Assembly: GCA_003486285.1 (NCBI GenBank)
Contig: DNGH01000243.1
Span: 1 to 6,086 of the forward strand
Origin: Actinomycetota bacterium
GTDB lineage: Bacteria > Actinomycetota > Acidimicrobiia > Spongiisociales > UBA11373
Direction: 5' to 3'
Length of the DNA stretch: 6,086 nucleotides
The notes under the pieces were generated by a model. The model saw nothing but the letters and a program-made list of their open reading frames with translations, had not been told where the DNA came from and ran no database searches. Both the position numbers and the translations under genes were made by a program. Below are positions 1 through 5,219 of this stretch, piece after piece (the first letter of the stretch is position 1; the number at the start of each line of letters is the position of its first letter).

Positions 1-2
1 TG

Positions 3-119
3 GCAGACACCTTTGGCGAGTCGGGGCCGGATGCGGCGCTGCTCGACAAGTACGGCATCTCGGTGGAGAAGACGGCCGCCGCCATCAAGGCGCGGTTTCT
101 CGACTGGAAGAAGGCTTGA
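3..119 (+). CDS. Transketolase C-terminal subunit, 3' end only
   Basis: Only the last 38 codons of this gene are in the window; the 5' part lies outside. The visible peptide has DTFGESGP followed by a short run ending in LLDKYGIS and an Ala/Lys-rich helix. This matches the C-terminal end of transketolases, where a D-x-F-G-x-S-G segment is followed by LL-x-KYG. Transketolase moves a two-carbon ketol unit between sugar phosphates using thiamine diphosphate. Many actinobacteria and archaea encode it as separate N- and C-terminal subunits. The short tail alone cannot show whether this gene is split or full length. It ends 68 bases before the SDR start on the same strand, so it probably belongs to the same operon. 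A related thiamine-dependent C-terminal domain, such as that of DXP synthase, is less likely given the ESGP motif. Codons are read from base 3 and end in TGA. Confidence 0.75.
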   Translation, partial: ADTFGESGPDAALLDKYGISVEKTAAAIKARFLDWKKA

Positions 120-176
120 GCGGCTGGAGCGGCAGTGGCCGGGGGCAACGACTGCTCGCGCCGCGGAAGGGTCGAT

Positions 177-182
177 AAGGAG
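177..182 (+). promoter_or_regulatory. Ribosome binding site of the SDR gene
   Basis: AAGGAG lies five bases before the ATG at 188, a strong Shine-Dalgarno match. It fixes the start of the SDR gene. Confidence 0.75.
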
Positions 183-187
183 AAGAC

Positions 188-973
188 ATGGAGATTCTCG
201 ACAGGTTCCGGCTCGACGGGAAGGTGGCGATCGTCCCCGGTGGGGGCGGGGCCATCGGCTCGGCGCTGGCCAAGATGCTCTCGTCGGCGGGGGCATGCGT
301 CGCCGTCGTGGACCGCTCCGCGGAACTGGTCGAAGAGACCGTCCGCATCATCTGTGAGCGGGGTGCCAACGCTCTCCGGGTCCCCGGAGACATGACCGCC
401 GAAGCCGATGCCGAGCGCGTGATCGCTCAGACCATCGAGACGTTTGGACATGTCGACATCATCGTCAACGCCATCGGCGGCGGGGCGGGCAAAGTCCTGT
501 TCGACGCCCAGGAGTATCCCCGCAAGGAATGGGACTGGATCTACGAGTTGAACGTCCGTGCCACCCTGCTGCCGACGCAAGCGGCGGTGCGCGCCATGAT
601 CGCTCGGGGCCAGGGGGGCCGGGTGATCAACATCTCCTCGGTGCGCGGCCTGCTCGGGATCAACGCCGGGTACTCGGCCTACGTGGCGGCCAAGGGGGCG
701 ATCAACTCCCTGACCCGGCAGTGGGCGACGGAATGGGCCAAGCACGGGATCACCGTCAACGCCATCTCCCCGACGTTCGTCGACACCCCGCAGGTGGCGA
801 TGCTCCTCGGGGATCCGGCGTTCAAGGCGTCCGTGGTGTCCCGCATTCCGATCGGCCGGGTGGGCCAACCCGAGGACCTGTTCGGGGCGGTGCTGTTCTT
901 CGCCTCCGACGCCTCGTCGTTCGTGACCGGACAGATTCTCGGAATCGACGGAGGACTCACCGCAACCCAGTGA
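188..973 (+). CDS. Short-chain dehydrogenase/reductase (SDR family oxidoreductase)
   Basis: This 261-residue protein has the usual length and layout of a classical SDR: one Rossmann domain that oxidises an alcohol or reduces a ketone with NAD(P). The glycine-rich cofactor loop is at residues 17-24 (PGGGGAIG). An acidic residue, Asp42, ends the second strand (VAVVD), which favours NAD(H) over NADP(H). Structural Asn122 lies in LNV. The catalytic set is Ser150 or Ser151 (NISS), Tyr165 and Lys169 (Y-V-A-A-K). The C-terminal GIDGG at 252-256 is typical of the 3-oxoacyl-ACP reductase and gluconate 5-dehydrogenase branch. Two oddities stand out. Pro17 replaces the usual Thr of the T-G-x-x-x-G-x-G loop, and the usual NNAG reads NAIG at 94-97. 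The transketolase upstream and sugar-type transporter downstream suggest a sugar, polyol or sugar-acid substrate, but that is inference. A strong AAGGAG supports the ATG. Confidence 0.93.
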   Translation: MEILDRFRLDGKVAIVPGGGGAIGSALAKMLSSAGACVAVVDRSAELVEETVRIICERGANALRVPGDMTAEADAERVIAQTIETFGHVDIIVNAIGGGAGKVLFDAQEYPRKEWDWIYELNVRATLLPTQAAVRAMIARGQGGRVINISSVRGLLGINAGYSAYVAAKGAINSLTRQWATEWAKHGITVNAISPTFVDTPQVAMLLGDPAFKASVVSRIPIGRVGQPEDLFGAVLFFASDASSFVTGQILGIDGGLTATQ

Positions 974-987
974 CCGCCCCGGGGCGG
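974..987. repeat. GC-only palindrome in the SDR-MBL gap
   Basis: CCGCCCCGGGGCGG is a perfect 14-base palindrome starting immediately after the SDR stop codon. As RNA it could fold into a 5-bp stem with a 4-base loop. No T tract follows, and the next gene is only about 50 bases away. It could be a weak terminator, an RNA-processing or stabilising hairpin, or chance in GC-rich DNA. Confidence 0.35.
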
Positions 988-1022
988 GCGGGTCGAGATC
1001 GCACCGGACAAGTTCGTAGCAA

Positions 1023-1029
1023 AGAGGAG
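1023..1029 (+). promoter_or_regulatory. Ribosome binding site of the MBL hydrolase gene
   Basis: AGAGGAG lies ten bases before the ATG at 1040. It is a good purine-rich Shine-Dalgarno match with slightly long spacing. Confidence 0.6.
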
Positions 1030-1039
1030 AACCGAACCC

Positions 1040-1903
1040 ATGCAGAAGGTGACCGCCAACGTCTACACGGACACCACGTTCCGCGGCTGCAACCCGAGTT
1101 ACATCGTCACCAAGGACGGCGTGGTCGTCGTCGACACGCCCCAGTTGCCGACCCGGGCCGTTGCGATGCGTGCCGAGGCCGAGAAGCACGGCCCGATCCG
1201 CTACCTGATCAACACCGAGCACCACGTCGATCACATCTTCGGCAACTACTACTTCAAGGGCGCCGGCACGGTGGTCGGCCACAAGGGCCTCGACGAGAAC
1301 TTCATGGTGGTGGGACCCGACCTCGATCCGTTCGCCTACGCCAAGGAGGCCCTCCCCACCGATGATCCCGATGGCGAGGCGATTTTCCCGGACCGCGACG
1401 AGTACTTCCGCGATCCGAACCGGCCGTCGGTGGTGTTCACCGGCGATCTGACCCTCCGCGTCGGTGGCACCGAGATCCAACTGATCCACACCCCGGGCCA
1501 CACCCCGGGGCAGGTGACGGTCTACGTCCCCTCGGAGCGGGTGTGTTTCACCGGCGACACCATCTTCAGTGAATGCCAGACCTGGCTGCTCACCTCCAAC
1601 GTCGACGAGTGGGTGGCCGCGCTGGATCGGATCCGCCAACTCGACGTCGATCACATCATCCCGGGACATGGTCCCGTGACCACCAAGGCCTACCTCGACG
1701 TGCAGCGCAGCGTCCTCATGGAGTGGGTCACCGCGGTGGCGGTGGCGATCGCCAGGGGCTGGAGTCGCGACGAGGTGATCGAGCGGATCAATTTCCGGGA
1801 GCGCTTTCAGGTGGACGTCGGCCAGGGCTACATGATGGATCACATCCAGACCAAGAACGCGGCGTCGCTCTACGACAAGCTGATCGCCGGTCGCCGTCCC
1901 TGA
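1040..1903 (+). CDS. MBL-fold metallo-hydrolase with a Glu variant of the first metal motif
   Basis: This 287-residue metallo-beta-lactamase-fold protein probably hydrolyses an ester, lactone or thioester with one or two bound metal ions. Motif 1 is at residues 60-65 and reads E-H-H-V-D-H rather than H-x-H-x-D-H, so Glu60 takes the place of the first metal-1 histidine, while His62, Asp64 and His65 are kept. The other ligands are present: His154 in TPGHTPGQ, bridging Asp173 in FTGDT, and His210 in IIPGHG. About 75 residues follow the last motif and are predicted mainly helical (WVTAVAVAIARGW and onward), longer than a minimal MBL domain. No signal peptide is visible, so it is likely cytoplasmic. 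It lies between an SDR and a sugar-type transporter. One possible role is opening a lactone made by the SDR, but the sequence does not show the substrate. It could also be one of the broad group annotated only as MBL-fold or cyclase-like hydrolase. Confidence 0.9.
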   Translation: MQKVTANVYTDTTFRGCNPSYIVTKDGVVVVDTPQLPTRAVAMRAEAEKHGPIRYLINTEHHVDHIFGNYYFKGAGTVVGHKGLDENFMVVGPDLDPFAYAKEALPTDDPDGEAIFPDRDEYFRDPNRPSVVFTGDLTLRVGGTEIQLIHTPGHTPGQVTVYVPSERVCFTGDTIFSECQTWLLTSNVDEWVAALDRIRQLDVDHIIPGHGPVTTKAYLDVQRSVLMEWVTAVAVAIARGWSRDEVIERINFRERFQVDVGQGYMMDHIQTKNAASLYDKLIAGRRP

Positions 1904-1904
1904 T

Positions 1905-1939
1905 CCTCCCCGGCGAGGTCGGGGCGCGGCGCCGGGAGG
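1905..1939 (+). terminator. Imperfect GC-rich hairpin between MBL and MFS genes
   Basis: Bases 1905-1915 pair with 1930-1939 to give a 10-bp stem with one bulged C at 1911 and a 14-base loop. It starts one base after the MBL stop codon. No T tract follows. It may be an intra-operon attenuator or RNA-stability hairpin rather than a full terminator. Confidence 0.35.
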
Positions 1940-1960
1940 TCAGGGGTGGGCACGGCAGGG

Positions 1961-1965
1961 AAGGA
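1961..1965 (+). promoter_or_regulatory. Ribosome binding site of the MFS gene
   Basis: AAGGA lies five bases before the ATG at 1971 and supports that start. Confidence 0.55.
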
Positions 1966-1970
1966 CAGGG

Positions 1971-3182
1971 ATGACACGGTCGACCACGGTCCCGTCGCTG
2001 TTGCCCAAGTCGGAGAAGCTCCGCATCGCCATGGTGTTCTATGTCACCGTCCTCCTCGAGGGGGTGATGCTGGCCTCGCTGGGCCCGACGCTCGACGACC
2101 TGGCGGACAACAGCGGCTCGACCACCGAGGCGATCGCGATCCTCTTCACCGTCAACTCGCTGGGATACATAACCGGTGCGCTGCTGGCGGCACGGCTCTA
2201 CACGCGGCTACGGGGGACCATGATCCTGGCCGGGGCGCTGGCCGCGACTGCGGTGCTCACTTTCACCATTCCGTTTCTTGGTGAGTTGTGGCTCCTGATC
2301 CTGGTGTTCGGCCTCATCGGCCTCGCGATCGGGCTCATCGACGTGGGCGGCAACACCCTGATCGTGTGGCTGTACCGCAAGGACGTGCCGCCGTACATGA
2401 ACGCCCTGCATCTGGCGTTCGGCATCGGGGCCTTCGCCTGCCCGTTGATCGTGGATCGCTTCGCCGGCGGTGATGGCGACGCCACCCGCGCCTTCTGGTT
2501 GTTTGCGACGCTGATGATCCCGGTGGTGGTCTGGCTGATGCGCACCCCGAGCCCGGACAGTCCCGAGGAGACCGCCCATCCCGAGGCGGGCAGTGCCATC
2601 GTGCGCCGCTACGCCCTCTTCCTCGCGCTGATGGGAATGCTGTATTTCATCCACATGGGCGGCGAGTTGGCGTTCGCCGGATGGATCTTCAACTACGGCG
2701 AGGAGACCGGCCTCACCAGCGAGTCCGGTGCCCGGGTGCTCAACTCCATGTTCTGGGCGGGTCTAGTGGTCGGCCGGGTGATCGCCATCCCGCTCTCGCT
2801 GCGGCTCAGCCCGCGCCGCATGATCCAACTCGACCTCGCCGTCGCACTTGCGGCGATCGGGCTGATCGCGATGCTGCCCGATTCGGAGGCGGCGTTGTGG
2901 ACGGGAACGATCGTGTTCGGGTTGGCGATCGCATCGATCTTCGCCTCCTGCGTCAACTTCGCCTCGGAACGGATCCCGATCGCCAGCCACGTGATGGCGA
3001 TCTTCTTCATCGGGGGCAGCCTGGGGGCGATGAGCCTGCCGTGGCTGATCGGCCAGTACTTCGACACCCGGGGCCCCGAGACGATGTTGTGGGTGGTGGG
3101 TGTCGCCATGGCGGCCGGCATCGTGTTGTTCGCCTGGATCCAGAGGCACGTGAGTCGACACATGGAAGTGCGAGCGCAGTGA
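1971..3182 (+). CDS. MFS transporter, fucose/glucose (FHS, NaGLT1-like) type
   Basis: This 403-residue integral membrane protein is made almost wholly of hydrophobic segments, consistent with the 12 helices of the major facilitator superfamily. The first helix is near residues 18-40. A charged cytoplasmic loop at about 191-212 (PSPDSPEETAHPEAG) separates the two six-helix halves. The sequence GLIDVGGNTL at 121-130, ALHLAFGIGAFACPL at 145-159 and an acidic GGELAFAGW in helix 7 (230-238) resemble the fucose permease and NaGLT1/MFSD4 group, which co-transports sugars with H+ or Na+. This subfamily call is from memory of the motifs. The protein probably imports the compound processed by the upstream SDR and MBL enzymes, but export cannot be excluded. 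Its ATG has an AAGGA at good spacing, 67 bases after the MBL stop codon. No truncation is seen. Confidence 0.88.
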   Translation: MTRSTTVPSLLPKSEKLRIAMVFYVTVLLEGVMLASLGPTLDDLADNSGSTTEAIAILFTVNSLGYITGALLAARLYTRLRGTMILAGALAATAVLTFTIPFLGELWLLILVFGLIGLAIGLIDVGGNTLIVWLYRKDVPPYMNALHLAFGIGAFACPLIVDRFAGGDGDATRAFWLFATLMIPVVVWLMRTPSPDSPEETAHPEAGSAIVRRYALFLALMGMLYFIHMGGELAFAGWIFNYGEETGLTSESGARVLNSMFWAGLVVGRVIAIPLSLRLSPRRMIQLDLAVALAAIGLIAMLPDSEAALWTGTIVFGLAIASIFASCVNFASERIPIASHVMAIFFIGGSLGAMSLPWLIGQYFDTRGPETMLWVVGVAMAAGIVLFAWIQRHVSRHMEVRAQ

Positions 3183-3186
3183 GGAG

Positions 3187-3219
3187 CCCGTTACCCGTTA
3201 CCCGTTACCCGTTACCCGT
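3187..3219. repeat. Heptamer tandem array 1, CCCGTTA unit (4.7 copies)
   Basis: Four exact copies of CCCGTTA run from 3187 to 3214, followed by a partial CCCGT. Read in another phase these are four GTTACCC units at 3190-3217. The array starts four bases after the MFS stop codon. Copies are identical and have no spacers. Confidence 0.95.
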
Positions 3220-3232
3220 GGGGCGTTCTGGC

Positions 3233-3261
3233 TGATACCTGATACCTGATACCTGACACCT
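3233..3261. repeat. Heptamer tandem array 2, GATACCT unit (4 copies)
   Basis: Four GATACCT units lie at 3234-3240, 3241-3247, 3248-3254 and 3255-3261, the last with one T-to-C change (GACACCT). A T at 3233 extends the periodicity. Sixteen bases separate this array from array 1. The units share five of seven bases with GTTACCC (G-x-TACC-x). The array ends five bases before the ATG at 3267. Confidence 0.95.
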
Positions 3262-3266
3262 TCCTC

Positions 3267-4160
3267 ATGACCGACTACCACCTCCACCTCTACCCGCACC
3301 GCATGGACGAGAGCATCCCGGTGCCGCCGGAGGAGTATCCCCTCGACCACATCGAGCGCTTCGTGACCGCGGCCGCGGCACGCGGGGTGACGGAGTTGGC
3401 CTTCACCGAGCACCTGTTCCGTTGCGTGGAGTCCACGGATGCGCTCGGACCGTTCTGGGAGGCGGCCGCCCCGGGGGCGGGAGCCAACACCGCGCGTGAC
3501 ATTCGTCTCGACCGCACCATGTCCCTGGAGCGCTACGTGGAGGCGATCACCCGCGCCAAGGAGGCCGGATTGCCCGTCCTGCTCGGGCTCGAGGTCGACT
3601 TCGTCCCCGGGACGGTCGATGCGGTCCTCGATCTGCTCGCCCCGTATCCCTGGGACATGCTGATCGGATCGGTGCACTGGATCGATGGCTGGTGGTTCGA
3701 CCGCCGGCACTCGATCGAGGAGTGGGAGAAGCGCGGCACCGATCGGGTCTACGAGGAGTACTTCGCCCTCGAGGCCGAGTTGGCGCTATCGGGGAGCGTC
3801 GACGTGCTCGCCCATGTCGATCGGGTGAAGTTCCTCGACCTGCGGCCCGAGGCGGAGCCGCTCCACCTGTACCGCCAACTCGTCGACGCGGCGCAGCGCA
3901 GTGGCGTGGCGATCGAGGTGTCCAGTGCCGGGTTGCGCCACCCCGTCGCCGAGATCTACCCGGGGCCGCGGCTCCTGGAGATGTGTCACACCGCCGGCCT
4001 CGACATCACCCTTGCCAGCGATGGTCACCGCCCCGAGCAGGCGGGAGGCGGTCACGATCAAGTGGTGGTGGCGGCGCGCTCCGCGGGTTACGGCCACACC
4101 GCCCGCTTCCAGGCCCGGCGCCGCCGTCTCGAGCCCATCATTCCACCGTCCAAGGAGTAG
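3267..4160 (+). CDS. PHP-domain phosphoesterase, histidinol-phosphatase-like
   Basis: This 297-residue protein has a complete polymerase-and-histidinol-phosphatase (PHP) metal site. His5 and His7 are in YHLHLY, His49 in FTEH, Glu109 in GLEVDF, His137 in GSVHW, His183 in AHVDR, and Asp252 and His254 in ASDGH. GSVHW and GLEVDF are typical of the stand-alone HisK/HisJ type, which removes phosphate from L-histidinol phosphate with a trinuclear metal centre. Length fits the family. The start is set by the first motif: an upstream in-frame TGA at 3240 and the need to keep H-x-H at residues 5-7 leave ATG 3267 as the only normal choice. No Shine-Dalgarno is visible before it, because the heptamer array occupies that position. 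No other histidine-biosynthesis gene is in the window, so the substrate may be another phosphate ester. The C-terminus overlaps the ribosome binding site of the next gene. Confidence 0.88.
   Translation: MTDYHLHLYPHRMDESIPVPPEEYPLDHIERFVTAAAARGVTELAFTEHLFRCVESTDALGPFWEAAAPGAGANTARDIRLDRTMSLERYVEAITRAKEAGLPVLLGLEVDFVPGTVDAVLDLLAPYPWDMLIGSVHWIDGWWFDRRHSIEEWEKRGTDRVYEEYFALEAELALSGSVDVLAHVDRVKFLDLRPEAEPLHLYRQLVDAAQRSGVAIEVSSAGLRHPVAEIYPGPRLLEMCHTAGLDITLASDGHRPEQAGGGHDQVVVAARSAGYGHTARFQARRRRLEPIIPPSKE
4152..4157 (+). promoter_or_regulatory. Ribosome binding site of the LLM gene, inside the PHP gene end
   Basis: AAGGAG sits directly before the TAG of the PHP gene and seven bases before the ATG at 4165. 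It decides the LLM start and implies translational coupling of the two genes. Confidence 0.8.
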
Positions 4161-4164
4161 ACCG

Positions 4165-5025
4165 ATGCGCGTCTCGTTCCAGACCCGGCCCCAGGACACC
4201 GACTGGCCGACCCTCGTCGACTTCTGGAGGGAGGGCGATCGCATCGACCTGTACGACGTCGCCTGGACCTTCGACCATTTCTATCCGACCGTCGGCGCCG
4301 GACGGGTCGGGGGGATGAGCCAGGGCGCCGGCCCGGTGTTCGAGGGCTGGACGATGCTGGCTGCCATGACCGGCATCGTGCACCGGCTGCGCCTCGGGAT
4401 GCTGGTGAGTTGCGTCACCTATCGCCACCCGGCGGTCCTGGCCAACATGATCGCCACCATCGACATCGCTTCCGGCGGGCGTCTCGAGGTCGGCCTCGGG
4501 GCGGGTTGGGCCGAGGAGGAGCACCTCGCCTACGGGATCCCGCTGCCGCCGTGGAAGGAACGCTTCGATCGCCTCGAAGAGACCTGTGCCGTGATCGACT
4601 CGCTGCTCACCAACGACACCACCGACTTCAGCGGCAAGTTCTTCACGCTGCACAACGCTCGTTGCGATCCCAAGCCGATCCAGAAGCCGCGGCCGCCCAT
4701 CCTGATCGGCGGCATCGGCGAGAAGCGCACCCTGAAGGTCGCGGCGCGTTGGGCGGACCACTGGAATCTCCCCGGAGGCGAACCCGACGTCCTCCGTCAC
4801 AAGCTCGCCGTGCTCCACGAGCACTGTGCCGCCATCGGGCGCGACCCCGCCGCCATCGAGGTGTCGATCAAGCTGAAGGCGGACGACGACCCCGGCGAGT
4901 TCGCCGACCTGACGGCGCAGTACCGCGAGGCGGGAGCGCAGCACGTGATCGCCCAGTTCGTCGCCCCGTTCCAGCCCGCCAAGCTGGGGGCCCTGGCGGA
5001 GAAGTTGCGGCCGGTGGTGGGGTAG
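4165..5025 (+). CDS. LLM class F420-dependent oxidoreductase
   Basis: This 286-residue protein belongs to the luciferase-like monooxygenase superfamily, a TIM barrel that uses coenzyme F420 (or FMN) for hydride transfer. Family features in order are an early strand (MRVSFQTRP), FDHFYP at 36-41, GWTMLAAM at 61-68, RLRLGMLV at 74-81, YRHPAVLANM at 86-95, then SGGRLEVGLGAGW at 103-115. A downstream segment carries RPPILIGGIGEKRTL at 176-190 and ARWADHWN at 194-201. The pattern resembles the Rv1855c-like F420 group; the substrate is unknown. The frame stays open upstream to 3901, but that part is low-complexity Arg/Pro/Ser sequence read across the PHP gene. ATG 4165 is chosen for its strong AAGGAG and because the first barrel strand starts there. 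The start is four bases after the PHP stop codon, so the two are co-transcribed. Its stop is followed closely by a terminator-like hairpin. Confidence 0.92.
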   Translation: MRVSFQTRPQDTDWPTLVDFWREGDRIDLYDVAWTFDHFYPTVGAGRVGGMSQGAGPVFEGWTMLAAMTGIVHRLRLGMLVSCVTYRHPAVLANMIATIDIASGGRLEVGLGAGWAEEEHLAYGIPLPPWKERFDRLEETCAVIDSLLTNDTTDFSGKFFTLHNARCDPKPIQKPRPPILIGGIGEKRTLKVAARWADHWNLPGGEPDVLRHKLAVLHEHCAAIGRDPAAIEVSIKLKADDDPGEFADLTAQYREAGAQHVIAQFVAPFQPAKLGALAEKLRPVVG

Positions 5026-5032
5026 GGGAAGG

Positions 5033-5058
5033 GGCAGAGGTCCTTCGGGACCCCTGTC
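5033..5058 (+). terminator. TTCG-loop terminator hairpin after the LLM gene
   Basis: Bases 5033-5043 pair with 5048-5058 around a TTCG tetraloop. The 11-position stem has one A-C mismatch (5038/5053) and one G-T wobble (5034/5057). It starts seven bases after the LLM stop codon. There is no T tract, as is common for actinobacterial terminators. It most likely separates the PHP-LLM unit from the cyclase gene. Confidence 0.7.
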
Positions 5059-5182
5059 AGGAGTTCACCGGCCTTGGAGTCCCGTTCGTGCTCAGTTTCA
5101 CCTTGGTTGGGGGCTCGCCGCGCCCGGCCGGTGACGCATGCCGGTAAGCCGCCGTCCCCTTGTTCCTGCCGCTGCTGTCGCG

Positions 5183-5218
5183 AGGGAGTACTGTCCCGCG
5201 CGGCGACCAGGGAGTACT
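5183..5218. repeat. Direct repeat AGGGAGTACT upstream of the cyclase gene
   Basis: AGGGAGTACT occurs at 5183-5192 and again at 5209-5218, starts 26 bases apart. Each copy contains the palindrome AGTACT. The second copy contains the ribosome binding site. The first overlaps TACTGT (5189-5194), which fits the loose actinobacterial -10 pattern TAnnnT, though no good -35 box is seen. It could be an operator or a chance repeat. Confidence 0.4.
5209..5214 (+). promoter_or_regulatory. Ribosome binding site of the cyclase gene
   Basis: AGGGAG lies five bases before GTG 5220. It favours this GTG over the in-frame TTG at 5160, whose extra 20 residues look unlike the domain that follows. Confidence 0.55.
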
Positions 5219-5219
5219 T

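Noticed and set aside
529..1365. 278-codon + strand frame overlapping the SDR and MBL genes
   Set aside because: Arg/Gly/Pro-rich shadow frame bridging two genes that have full family motifs in their own frames.
3187..3261. CRISPR array
   Set aside because: Units are only seven bases, directly abutting and without spacers.
3901..4164. Extended N-terminus of the LLM protein
   Set aside because: The 88 extra residues overlap the PHP gene in another frame, look low-complexity, and lack the strong ribosome binding site found before ATG 4165.
4138..4944. Open frame on the - strand (268 codons)
   Set aside because: It is antisense to a well-supported LLM gene, with low-complexity Arg/Gly/Val-rich sequence and no motif.
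5160..5219. TTG start for the cyclase N-terminal part
   Set aside because: No good ribosome binding site is seen there. GTG 5220 has AGGGAG five bases upstream and begins just before the recognisable helical segment.
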